A stretch of 64,000 bases of DNA, taken from NCBI GenBank assembly GCA_037903475.1, contig JBAJFG010000079.1, forward strand, positions 434,001 to 498,000, written 5' to 3'. The notes under the pieces were generated by a model. It did no database searches. It worked only from the letters and a program-made list of their open reading frames with translations, and had not been told where the DNA came from. The DNA comes from Ancylostoma caninum (taxonomy: Eukaryota > Nematoda > Chromadorea > Rhabditida > Ancylostomatidae). Shown piece by piece: positions 21,218 to 32,451 of the stretch. The position numbers were made by a program, and so were the translations under genes. The number at the start of each line of letters is the position of its first letter. Positions within the stretch are counted from its first letter, which is position 1.

Positions 21218-24200
21218 CGAGTTCACCACAGAGATGTCTAGCTATTTCCGGACTGGACAGTTGGTGTTTTTTCGCCGAATGAACAGCAAGGTCTAACCAA
21301 CCAGATGTGCTCAGGATATCTCCAATTACTCAAAGTCCATGCCAAATAAGGCTTGGCTTAGAAGATGGACCTCTCTGGGGAGAGTTCATATTATCTCCTT
21401 GTAGACAACTGGTATTTTAAGTTAAAAAATATGGAGTAAAGTAAACGAACTTGTGATGCTTCTTCATTTCTCACTATGTCGTTGAATAGGTAGCTTAGAG
21501 TATGTCCACAGGCAAGACGAATTTACCTGAGTACGGCGACGTCCATGCGGGGAGTCGACGAGGCAACGAGTGACCGTGGATTACACCGCACGCAATGCCA
21601 GGCACCACGCCCAAATTTTGGAAAACGCTGCCGTTAAACATCGTTTGGTGCCTGGAATGACCCGTGATCGTTAGCACCTCCCGTTTGCTTACCCCTCTGA
21701 TCTAAGGCACCATTAAATGACTGTGCGCTTAGTGACTACTGTGCCCTACACGTGCTGTCGCTAAGGATAGCACGCACTCTAATTTTCCGGAATGGGGCAA
21801 ATTCCCAGGCCTTAAAGGGAGAATACGCTGTATGCTGAGGCAGACGGGTAATTCAGGAAACCGAGAGGTTGTTTTTCTTGCGCCTGCCGACGAGAACAAA
21901 GGCATTACCTGGACCTACATGGATCTCACTGGAGACGGATAGTGATGCGGCATATGCTACGCGTGCCAAAAATCCCTGAAACCCTCGAGACCCATAAGAT
22001 CGCGCGTCGTCGGTTTGTTTTCCCATATCCCTGGTGCTCATTATTATAATAGAATCCCCGCTGTGACTGTTCTTCATGTTGTTCTTTTTCATGGCTGAAA
22101 TTGACATCTACTAAGAGAAGGAAACGGTTTGATCCCATTACTCAATGTTGCATTGCTGTCCTTTAGCAGTTCAGCTTGGATGGCCTACATCAATTTTGGG
22201 ATAAGATTGAGGATATAGGTGAATTTACAGCATTTAGCGTCTACCGGTGAGTAAGTTCAATCCTTCGTCTTCGAGGAGTAACAACTGTTTCTTACCCTCT
22301 AGATCAGCGCCAGTTAGTTTTGCGGACTAGAGTGCCTTGGAGTTTTCCCTAGAATATTTCGCAATCCTAGAATGTTCCTTCACTCTTACGTTGAGCTTAA
22401 CCCATCCTACAATATCCAATAAGAAATCGCGAGATTCGTTCTCCAAATTTAGTCTGTAGGATATCCCTTTCTCCGGCACTTCTCCTCTCTAGCCATCCGT
22501 GTTTTTCTTCACGTTCTAATTTTGCTTCTATAGTAAGCCTGAAATCTGTTCTTACTTACAGGGAACTCCAAACGTAGGCAGTCAAGAGTCAGGAACGCTG
22601 CGCGGCTCTCTTGGGCAGAGTCACGGGAGCTCATCATAGTGTGCGCCTGCGTCTCTGCCCATGAGAGCCGTGCCGCGATCTCCACTCTTGACTGCGTCCG
22701 TTTGGAGCTTCCTATACGTTTTTTTGCTTAATTTCGGTTTGCACACCTTGAGTGAGATTACATATTAAAGGCAGGGGTCCACCTCATCTTCGTAGTTCAG
22801 CTAACAGCACATTCTGCATCTACTCGGCGCGATGGTTCCAACGGTATACATAAATTGCCTCAGATGGTCTATAAACCCGTCTTCCAGGACGGGGTCTGTA
22901 ACAGTTTGCCAACCCGAGCTGACATGTGAAGCCGTTGATCTTATCGATTGGACACGCCAAGACTTGTTGACCAACGCGGCAGCCGTGGCAGGCAGCCAGC
23001 ACAGCTTGGAGCGATCCGCCTCCGGGCTCCAAATTTTTACCCAGTTCGTGCCTTTCAAAAATGGGTATTTCGTCGCTTCTGTGCCTGTTGATGTACATCC
23101 CAGGGATCAACATGATGAGAAGGTCTAGGATTAATGGTTAATCCAACAGACAGAACGAGGTGGCCCTCTGCCTTTAAATAAGCTACTTAGCTCTCTCTGG
23201 TGTAACTACACAAACATGTTCTTTACTGTCAGCCCAGAGGATCCTTTTGGTTCATAAGGCTGGGGATAGTTTTGTAGGCTGCATTTATTTTATCTGTCGT
23301 GCCTATTCTGCTTTCCCAGCGCTTAGCAAAATAGTTTCAATTCCTTCTATACTAGGATCTTTCAAAAACATGATGGCTAAATATGTACCTGGGCTCATGA
23401 TGTCATGTTCTTCAGTTTTGTTCCTATTTTCATGTTCCCTGGCATCTATTTCTTTTAATTTTATTTTCATCCTTGGCTAATACATTTGCAAAGAGTGCAA
23501 GGAAATGTTATGAGTTGCTAGTAAGGTTCCTCGTTTATTGTTTCTTGTTTTACATAAGAGTGCTCATGCAAATTTATGTGGAAATTTGCAATCATTTACG
23601 CGCGATGCGAGTTATTTCAAAACCAATAGTCTCTGCAAGTGCTGCCTTCAACGGGAGAGGAGGAGGGTAGGCACATGCTGCAAGAGTGTTGTGCTTCCAT
23701 CGTTGTCATTTTGTGAGAGAGATCGTAGCAACGATGAATATTCTACTTAGGCACTAGCATGCCTGGAAAGAGCATCTCCGGCCTAGATCCCAGTGGGACA
23801 GACCAATCGGAGCACTGGGCAGAATCCGATGCAGCGCATCTGCACTACATGAGTACATCTTCCTCTGTCACATTTCACTGTTTTTCCCATGAATTCCAGT
23901 GAGGTAAGCCGGCATCACTACGCGGAATTTACTAATCATTTGTTGGGCAGCGCAGCAGTTTCTTTTTCTTTGGTGCAGAGACAGGAGTTCTCTCTTACGT
24001 GAGCTGTTGAGAGTAGGGAAGGAAAAGCTTGCAGATCATTTTCCACTCATAGTACGGTGTGAAATAACTCAGTAACGAAACTATGTATGTACCTGTTTCA
24101 AGAGGGTTTGCCTCTATTCTATTTCTGTGTGAGCTATACGCTCTTTTGACAGAGATGAATAGCATAGCACTCTAGACCTGTGGACATCAACGCAAAGTTG

Positions 24201-25491
24201 TATCTTTTTACTTGTTACTTAGCTATCTCTCACATCTGCCATCGTACTTGAAGGACAGAATTTTTGGGCGCCGCGCAGTACCTTCAGTGCACAGCATGAT
24301 GGTGTCACCAGCTGTCGGGGACTACTGAGTCCAGTCAAACTCAGAAATGAGTTACTAAAAGCTCACACATTAGGGTTCTTCCTGGAAAAGAAATTAAGTA
24401 CCGGAAAAATGACATCAGTAGCTCCTACTGAAGTCTAAGAATGAAATTTCAGCTAGGAATGCGTACAGTTTGTAAACGATTTATCCCAATTGCAAATGGT
24501 TTGGTGCAATTTATCTCAAACGATGCTGGAACTAAGTTCTCCTGAATATGCTCAACGCCTACTAAGTCCTGCTGGTCAATGACCACCACGCGCTGTGCTC
24601 TGAATATCTTCGACCCTTTATAGACAATTGAAAAGTCCGACTATCAATAAATCAACCTGTCAAGATTTCCATGCCTAGCGCTGAGTTTTGTTTGTGAAAG
24701 TTGTTCTTTCATTTCAGCACATATGGAAAGTGTCCGAAACTAGATGCATTCCACATGTAACAGTTTTGCTTAGGCTACTGAAGATAAGTCACCACGTACT
24801 GAGACTTCAGACTTCATCGAGTTTCAAATATTGGTGGTATTTCAGGCAACCCTGCGAGGTTGAAATCATTGGAATCAAACATTTTGAAACATAGCCGCAT
24901 CCGCTCTGTTGTTCGCTTTATCATTTTTTTTAATTTTATTGTTTCATTATTTCATCATCATTATTATTTGTTTCAATATTCTGCATCCGCATAATGCATT
25001 CACAGTTTAAGCTGTCAGCCAACAAATATTGGGAGAGATAGCCAAATAGGGCATGCTTTGGTGGGTTGCTCTGCACTATCCTGGGGTTTGAAAAGGGCTT
25101 TTGCGCAGAAAAATGATTTCGTCTTTTTTGGGACTTCTAAATGGCTCCACCGTTTACCATTAAATGTTTCGCAAATGGAAGGAGTCCCATCGTCAGATTG
25201 AGATTGAGAGAAGTTGACATGTTTCGCGGTTTATGCCTCTTTCGTTGCTTCTTGTTCTCGCCTCCGCTACCCTTGGTGATTTCGTATTTGTCTTTACTAT
25301 ACATTCTACCCATGAGTAAAGGAATCACCTATAGCTCCCACTCTTTTTCAAATCCATCGACTCCTGCGCTTTCTTAGACGTGAACCATTTTCATGATCAG
25401 TGATTGCAACTACTGAAATTTCCATTAGAAATTTACTTGAAAGTGCGCGATGGTCGGAGCACCACCAGTGCCCTTGACAAGTAAATAATTA
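21218..25491. other. upstream/intergenic region without a supported gene
   Basis: It should hold the missing 5' end of the myosin gene. A candidate minus-strand exon at about 21537-21657 is bounded by ATTCCAG and CAG|GTAAAT and can encode a Met-containing segment (MFNGSVFQNLGVVPGIACGV), but its phase does not securely join the SH3-like exon. Also present are palindrome 22558-22715 and a GC-rich block at 22780-23130 that is open in several frames on both strands. The remainder is AT-rich. Confidence 0.5.
22558..22715. mobile_element. palindromic MITE, family P1 copy 2
   Basis: It begins GGGAACTCCAAACG and ends CGTTTGGAGCTTCC, with arms carrying GCGGCTCTCTTGGGCAGAG. The central spacer (GAGTCACGGGAGCTCATCAT) is the reverse complement of the spacer at 5727-5885, so this copy is inserted in the opposite orientation. 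Confidence 0.8.
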
Positions 25492-26778
25492 TCAGGTTGT
25501 TGCGAAATTAATTGCCGAAATAGACAGCCCTGTTAAAAATGCTGTAACTCTGTTCATACTCAACTTTATTTATCAAAATAAAATCCTAAAATCCTTCAGA
25601 TTCTACACATCTCTGCCAACGATACGGTAATTCATTTATACCCTTACAACAGAAACTGAGATCACAAGATTTTGAGAACTCTTGGATGGCAATTTCAACA
25701 TGCTCCAAATCAGGAAACTGCCGCTGACGCAGGTTTGCTTCGAGAGCCCGGAAAAGTGATAGCCGGTAGGGGAGAGGTCTGGAGAGTAAGGTGGGTGAGG
25801 GAGAACCTCGATGCCTAACTGCGTCAGTTTTTGCCGGGTGAGTTTTGAAGTGTGACGCCTAGCGTTATCCTGGAGCAGGACAGGCCCACCTCTGTTTACC
25901 ACTGCCGGCCACATTTGTCGCAACGTTTCATATATCAGGTCTAAGTCACGACAGTAAGACTCTGATGTAACAGCCTGACCAGGTTGCAGAAGGCTATAAT
26001 GAATAACACCCCTACAAAACCACCAAACTGTCAACATAACCTTTCTAGGGTGAAGATCTGGTTTAGGGAAGCTTGGAGGGGTAGAGAACTTGTCTACTCA
26101 TACATAACCACTATTATTATCAAATAGGAGCCATTTTTCATCTACAGTTATTAAACGGTCAAGAAATGGTTGGTTTTTTTTTGGCGGACGAGGAGGTTAG
26201 AACAGATCTCGTAGCGCGTGGAATGCTGGTCATCGGTCAGATCATGGGGTGTCCACTTTTGCGTTTTTCTCACCATGCCAATGGGGGCCAAATGTTTTGA
26301 AACTGTAGCATGGTAAACCCCCAGGCCTGCCGCCAACGTACGAGTTGCAGTATCGGGTTTCGTTTCCACCGCTGCTCTCAGTGCTTGATCGTCCAGCGAC
26401 ATCCTTCGACCACGAACGGCTTTATCTTCGAGATCAAAATCGCCGGAACAGAATTTTGCGAACCATCACCTCACTGTCCTTTCGGAAGGAGAGTCCGTGC
26501 CAAAAGCAACGCTATATTACGGGCTGCTTCCGCTGCAGAATGGCTAAGTTTGAACTCTTACAACATGATCACTCAAAAATCGCGTCGGCTCACCATTTCT
26601 CGCGACCCTATAAAAAAGTCCAGGGAAGAGCTAACCAGATCGTTGAAGAAGCATCTGAAAGAGCAGAACAAACCCTACCAGGAGCTGGCACAAGTTGGCT
26701 TGAAGTTGTTGAATTGGGCAAGAAAAAAAGTTTTTTCAAGCATACCGTGAAACGGCAATTATTTTCGTAACAACCTAA
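25492..26778 (-). mobile_element. complete but dead mariner transposon
   Basis: 1287 bp flanked by TA on both sides. The terminal inverted repeats are TCAGGTTGTTGCGAAATTAA at the left and the complement of TTAGGTTGTTACGAAAATAA at the right. Length and TA target fit the mariner branch of the Tc1/mariner superfamily. Confidence 0.92.
25636..26612 (-). pseudogene. mariner transposase, inactivated
   Basis: Reading on the minus strand from about 26612: EFKLSHSAAEAARNIA and GTDSPSERTVR (helix-turn-helix part), RGRRMSLDDQALRAAVETKP, LITVDEKWLLFDNN (first catalytic Asp), LLQDNARRHTS (second Asp) and PHPPYSPDLSPTGYHF. Mariner normally has Asp in PTDYH; here it is Gly, so the third acid of the D,D34D triad is lost. 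There are also internal stops and frame changes near 26570, 26480, 26190 and 26100. It cannot make an active enzyme and is a fossil. Confidence 0.9.
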
Positions 26779-27387
26779 TAGATATGTCAGTGCAAAGCAA
26801 ACTCAGATTTCAAATCATAGCTTCAAACTGATTAGGTGTTGGCAAGAATACGGCTGTGAGAGCTCTGGGGAAGGTACACCAGCTCCTCTCTAATGGCTGA
26901 GATCTACATGTGCAGTAGCAGCCAATAAGGTAAATCACAGGCAGTGTCGACGATAGAATTTCCTGCTCTGATTCACCTTTGAACTCAGATACGTCGAAGT
27001 TATGCTGCGAAAAGGAAGATCACAATGAACTTTATCGCGGCTTCGAACTTCATTCCAATAGCTCAATCCAGATCGGATATATAGAAAAAATAGGATTTCT
27101 GATGGGATTCTCAAGTTACCTCTGGTCATATCTTATTTAGAATCTCCAGAAACCACTGATTGCATAGACACATACCAGAGCAATGCGTTTCTAATATAAC
27201 GAATTAACACAGTAATGAGTAACGGCCATTTTTCCGGAAATGTAACAGATGAATGCTAATACGAAAAACCATAAAAATCCGTCAATCTCCATTCCAGATG
27301 TTGGCTGTAATTCTGTCGTTATTTATAAAGTTACAGTGCCTGGTGACGTTTGTATAGGGTTATATTTCACAGATTCTCTCAGGAAAA
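26779..27387. other. non-coding with dispersed repeats
   Basis: 27190-27290 resembles the ACGGCCATTTTTCC core of the family at 58979-59337. 27312-27390 is about 92 percent identical to 51168-51246. No gene is seen. Confidence 0.5.
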
Positions 27388-30010
27388 TTAAAGGCAGCAC
27401 CCACGATAACCTTCATGTCCAAAATTTTGAATGTTTTGGAGTCTGAACGATAGCCCAAGTAATTCTTCGCGAGTTGCACCGCCGAAGGCATCAGCGTTCC
27501 CAAGATTTAACAAGTTAGACTTAATATCCGGATATCCGCGGATGAGATGTGGCGAGATCCCAATCAGCTGATTTCTGCCGCAGTCACTCAGTTTTCCAAA
27601 GATAACGTTTGGTTTCAATGCTCATTTCCAGAAGTTTCACATTGTGATGATCAGATTCCCCCATCTACGTACGCTCTTTCAATTGTTATTAGACCGTACG
27701 ATCGCTTCTCTTTCCCAGAACTTTCAAGTTTTCAATTACTTACTTAGATACTTAGATGGCCCGTCGTCACGTATCGTGCGGGCCCAGCATCGCTTCCATT
27801 CGATTCGTTCTCGCGCCATCGTCATCCAGGAACACTGTAGACGACGTTGCCGACAGTTCTGTTTCCTTTACAGCTGAGCGTCCAGCTGGTACATCCGTAG
27901 TTTAAACACATCGGCCTATCTTGTTGGTGGTCTCCCTCGAGGTCGTTTCGTTTCTCTTGGGATCCATTCCAAAGTTCTTTTTGTCCATCTATCGTCTTCC
28001 CTTCTCATTATATTACCAACCAATCTATGTTAAGCCTTCGATACGTATTCCGCTGGGTTACGAAGGCGAGACATTTGTCGCAAATCGGAGCTGCGAAGCC
28101 CGGCTTGATGTTGGGTACGCCGGTTGTACCTCAAAAGACAACGCTCGAGCGCTCTGTGTATGGTACGTAGCGTCTTCGACGTGGCCTCAGTGTCCGCCCA
28201 CGTCTCTGCAGCATAACAGAGCGCTGGAAGAACTGTAGAGTCGAAGAGATGAGCACGAAGGTCGGGGTCTGTCAGTTGATCTGTGGCTTCCCTCAGAGGT
28301 CCGAACGCGGCCCATGCTGCTCTTCTTCTTCTATCCAGCTCTTCTATGAGGTTGTTCTCCATATTCATTGATCTTCCAAGGTACACATGGGACGACGTCT
28401 CCTTCATATCAGATCCATCCAGTTCTATTCGCTCTCCTTCGCAGTATGCATTCTTCATGAACTGGGTCTTCGCTCTATTTATTTGCAGTCCGATTCTTTT
28501 CCCTACTCCGTTCAGCTCACAAAGCATCGCCTCTGCTTCATTGGTGCTTTTCGAGAAAAGGACGATGTCGTCCGCAAAACGAAGATTTGAGAGGAACCGT
28601 CCATCAACCCGGATGCCCTTTCTCCTCCTAGTCGAGTGACGTCACTGCCCACTGCAATGCGGCAGTAAACAGCTTCGGCGATACAGTATCGCCCTGTCGT
28701 ACCCCTTTCGCAATCGAAATGGTTAAGGGGCGCTGAAAGAGCTCTATCGTCGTGGAGCATCCAATATGGCAGTCGGCTAATGTTTTCACATATGACGCGT
28801 CTACTCCCTGGTCGACTAGTGCTGACAATATAGCGTTAGTTTCCACGTTGTCGAACGCTTTTTCGTAGTCAACAAAGGTTAGGACGAGGGGGAGGCGGTA
28901 CTCCCTACAAACCTCTATGACCCTCGAAACAGTTTTGATGTTGTCAATGCAGCTGAATCCCTTGCGGAAACCAGTCTGTTCTTGGGGTTGAGCTTCATCC
29001 AAGGTCCTCGATATGCGTGTGAGAATAATCTTCGTAAAAAGCTTATGAAGCACGCTCAGCAAACATATCGGACGATAGTTTCGAAGATCCTCTCTGTCTT
29101 CCTTCTTGTGAATGAGAACGGTGCGTGAGGTTCTCCACTGGTTTAGAATTCTTTCCTTCTGCAGATAAGATGAGAAATGTGCTGCGAGAATGACGTGAAG
29201 ATGATCGCCTCCTGCTCGCAATAGATCAGTCGATATACGTTCCGGTCCAGGGGTGCTGCCGGGTTTTATGCTCCTTATCGCAACACGAACTTTCGAAGGA
29301 AGAATCTGAGGTGGTCTGTTACCAGCGGGGATATTTGGGCTCGACACTATTGTTGAAGAACGGAAGAGGTTCGTATAGAATCTTTCGGTGATTGATCCCA
29401 TCTCATGATCGGAAGACGTGACAATCCCGTCTTCGTTCTTCAGGGCTGTCAATGGAACATTATAATCACCAGGGTCCTTTCGACACTTCTTCAGACTTCT
29501 CCCTTCTGCTGCTTCCAGAACCTTCCTCCGTCTGAACTTCTGCAGATCCTCCTGCAATGCTCTTCTGCAGCTGGCACTGGCTATCAACTGCTCAATGTGG
29601 GATGCATTCGGAGCAAGCCAGTTTTCAATTATGGTATAAATTTCTGTTCGTTAGCCCTTTACACTAAATCATAAGTTTTGTTTCTTGTCTCAAGGTATGT
29701 CTCTGTGGTGAACATTCTATTTCCTTTTTGTTTGTGTTTTTTCTCCTCCAGAAAGGCTGAAAAATTAGTCGATCATCTGGTTGCGCCAAGAAATTCGTTG
29801 ACAATAAAGGCAGCGTCATCGACTTCCTTGATCTACCCCGCCAGCGTAACTCGGCCGAATCGCTATAATGCAGCAAATTGGTAGCATCTAAAAACCATAT
29901 GAACATGAGTTCTGACAAAATTGACCAAATTATTCAAGCTCCTCATAGTGAGAAACCCAAGTTTACTCTAAAACCTGAGTGACAAAGTTTTTCGTGGGTG
30001 CTGCCTTTAA
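27388..30010. mobile_element. TTAA-bounded element interrupted by an RTE LINE fragment
   Basis: The left end is TTAAAGGCAGCACCCACGAT and the right end CGTGGGTGCTGCCTTTAA. The span is 2623 bp. Subtracting the RTE-like insertion (about 27750-29630) leaves about 740 bp, the size of sibling elements at 36079-36818 and 40987-41719. This supports a nested insertion: the DNA element first, the LINE later. Confidence 0.65.
27750..29630 (-). pseudogene. RTE-like non-LTR retrotransposon, reverse transcriptase fragment
   Basis: On the minus strand it encodes RMxxNASHIEQL-like linker, ITERFYTNLFRSSTIVSS, RTSRTVLIHKKEDREDLRNY (palm), PQEQTGFRKGFSCIDNI, LVLTFVDYEKAFDNVE, KGVRQGDTVSPKLFTAALQW, then after a TAG and a frame change RFLSNLRFADDIVLFS (FADD active-site box). 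It continues in one frame to NPAEYVSKA, where a TAA interrupts before DDRWTKRTLEWIP and RPRGRPPTR. It starts after the endonuclease domain, so it is 5'-truncated. At least two stops and one frameshift make it dead. The closest family type is the RTE clade of strongylid worms, judged from memory of motif wording. Confidence 0.88.
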
Positions 30011-30832
30011 AGTGATAGATAGGTTTGCTTGTGTTTTTGGACTTCAGTTGACAGCTTTTCAGTATCCACAGGGTTCTAGGACTGTTTGTTTTAGCGTTTC
30101 CGCTACGAAGATTTTTTCTCTGAGAAGAAGTATCACTGCTGTTCGCATGCTGCTTCAACTCACGTTTCGCTCTCGTACTCTCCACTTTCAAAAAGCCGCC
30201 GTGAAACACTACCTCCGCTTTCACGGAAATTCCAAGCCGATGAGGTCAAAAAAGTGCAACAAATTCTTCGCAGAATTTGCCACTTCTTTGGATATTGGAT
30301 AAGCACCTCATAAATTTGTTGCACGAAAGGCGAGAACTGCCGTAGCCACTTCAGTGCTTGGTTATTAAAATGGGCTGAATCTAGGACTCAACGAACCCTA
30401 AATGCTGGGCCTCTTTAGATCCTCCCTGGTGAGAATGAAATCCGCTAAAAAGCAAATACTGCACAGACTTCTCTTGGTTCTAGATTTAAAACATGTATAC
30501 AAAGTACCTAGAGTAGCTGAGAGTCGGTTTGCTCCGCTAAACAACACATGTTCTATTATAGTTATGACTGAAGGTTAAAGGCCCTAAAATGAAGTTTTCC
30601 GGAAATGGAGGCGATCTTACATCCAGAGGGTGCGCGCAGAAACCAGCGACGATCACGATTAACTCGCGCAATTGAGAGAAATTGACGATTTTTTGTTGGT
30701 AAAATAGCATCCTTATTTTAGGCAAAATATTGCCTGGCTTCCTCTGTATTCATCTCGCTTTTCATGTTAATACTCGGTATAACTTAGATAAACACATTGG
30801 TTACCTGGACATTGAGGTGGAACTACTACTCT
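30011..30832. other. non-coding
   Basis: No exon or element border was recognised. The open frames are short with no known motif. Confidence 0.5.
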
Positions 30833-31202
30833 TTATAGGCAGCGGCCTCAAAATCCTTAAGTTATACCGACCCTCCGAGTTAGACCGCCTATGGTGAAAC
30901 TTAGCACATCACAAATCTTCAACGAACACAAAGAATCATGACTTACATGCGAAGAAATCCAGATCGAAACAGCGCCAGCGTGCAGGACGCGATCGCTCGA
31001 TGAAATGTGTGTGTGACTTTTGCGTGGTGGGACCCGTGATTGAAGCGCGCTAGGTCGTACGGGGAACAGCATCCCGATTTTGTAAATTACTCTTGTGTTT
31101 CGCGCTGTTTCACTGTTGGATATGAGTTCTATCTAAGTCTCTCGAAACTCCAGAATCGGGCGAAATCTCAAACACGGGGGTTTGAGCAGGTGCTGCCTTT
31201 AA
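30833..31202. mobile_element. TTAA-family relative, 370 bp
   Basis: The right end reads CAGGTGCTGCCTTTAA and the left end TTATAGGCAGCGGCCTC. The interior shares CGAACACAAAGAATCATGAC and GGTGGGACCCGTGATTG with the elements at 31981 and 35231. The left terminus has decayed. Confidence 0.55.
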
Positions 31203-31980
31203 TCATTTTTTTTTCACATCTTAGAAATCCATGAGACATGCTGTTTCTATACGTGCACGCTCCACTTGAAGTCCCCTATCAGTGAGAGATTTAACGCTGC
31301 ACCGCCAGAAAGAAGCCCCATTTTAAGAAGCCATCAATCGCGGATATGAAAATTGCTGCTCGTGGCAAAACACTGTTCAACGAAGAAGTACCTCAGCACA
31401 ATGTATGGTGGTTATCGAAAGGTTGGACGAGCGGGACCGTTGTGGAACATTGGCCCAAATTTGCCCATCCTGCTGCCAACAAGTGAAATATGGTGAGGAA
31501 TTCAGATTACTCAAAATGTGCAGTGTATCTCTTCGAGGATCTGCTTGACGACTGACCAGCGTCTCCTTTGGCGGTGCTGCTTTTTGATTTCGATGCGAAT
31601 AGTGCAGCCGGCGAGCACAGCTGCCGAGTACGTATGTACATGTTTTACTCAAAATGTGCGGTACTTGTATCTTTCTTCCATGTGTACATATATGGAAGGA
31701 AAATAGAGTTGTCGGAGAGTTGGATGACGTGTCGACCTGTAAGACTCGCTGGCCTGCTGTGAGCCCGCCGTATAATCTTCCTCTTCATCATCTCTACCTT
31801 GTTATGTTACTCAGATGCACTATTATCCGTTTGGATTAATAAAGTTGGAAAGCATAGAATGTTAGGGTACTCACACAATGGAGCGAGCTGATCGCGGTAC
31901 CAATATTTGGTAGACCGTAGCCAACTCCGCTGTCAGCCAAATAATTGAGCGCGGTCGGCCAATTATGGGTGCGATCAGAT
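31203..31980. other. non-coding
   Basis: I see no supported feature between two TTAA-bounded elements. Confidence 0.5.
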
Positions 31981-32451
31981 TTAAGGGCAGCAGGAGCTGA
32001 AATCCTCGACTCCGAGCTGAGCTGTGGGTGATGAAGTACAGACTCAGCACATCATAAATGTGAAACGAACACAGACAATGATGGCTTACCTGCAGAGAAA
32101 ATGGAACATTCGTCGCGAACACACCTGGCCGTGTTCGCGCGCGGACGAGTTTTCCCCGGCGCGAAAGCCATTGCGGCGCGTGGTTTTGGCCGAGTCCCGC
32201 CATGAAACCCTGTGAATTGAATGCATTTCGTTTTCCTTTGCGCCAAACCACGCACCGCAACGCCTTTTTGCGCCGGGGAAAACTCGTCCGCGCGCGAACA
32301 CGGCCAGGCGTGTTCGCGACGAATGTTCCATTTTCTCTGCAGGTAAGCCATCATTGTCTGTGTTCGTTTCACATTTATGATGTGCTGAGTCTGTACTCCA
32401 TCACCCACAGCTCAGCTCGGAGTCGAGGATTTCAGCTCCTGCTGCCTTTAA
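31981..32451. mobile_element. near-perfect 471-bp palindromic element
   Basis: It begins TTAAGGGCAGCAGGAGCTGA and ends TCAGCTCCTGCTGCCTTTAA. The outer 160 or so bases of each arm are inverted copies with only one or two differences by eye (CGAACACAGACAATGATGGC and its complement appear in both). Similarity weakens towards the centre near 32216. Open frames on both strands mirror each other and are a by-product of the palindrome. TTAA borders fit the family at 35231 and 30833. Confidence 0.88.

Noticed and set aside
26310..26770. Plus-strand frames of about 140 codons
   Set aside because: Antisense shadows of the mariner transposase.
28283..28639. Plus-strand frame of 118 codons
   Set aside because: Antisense shadow of the RTE reverse transcriptase.
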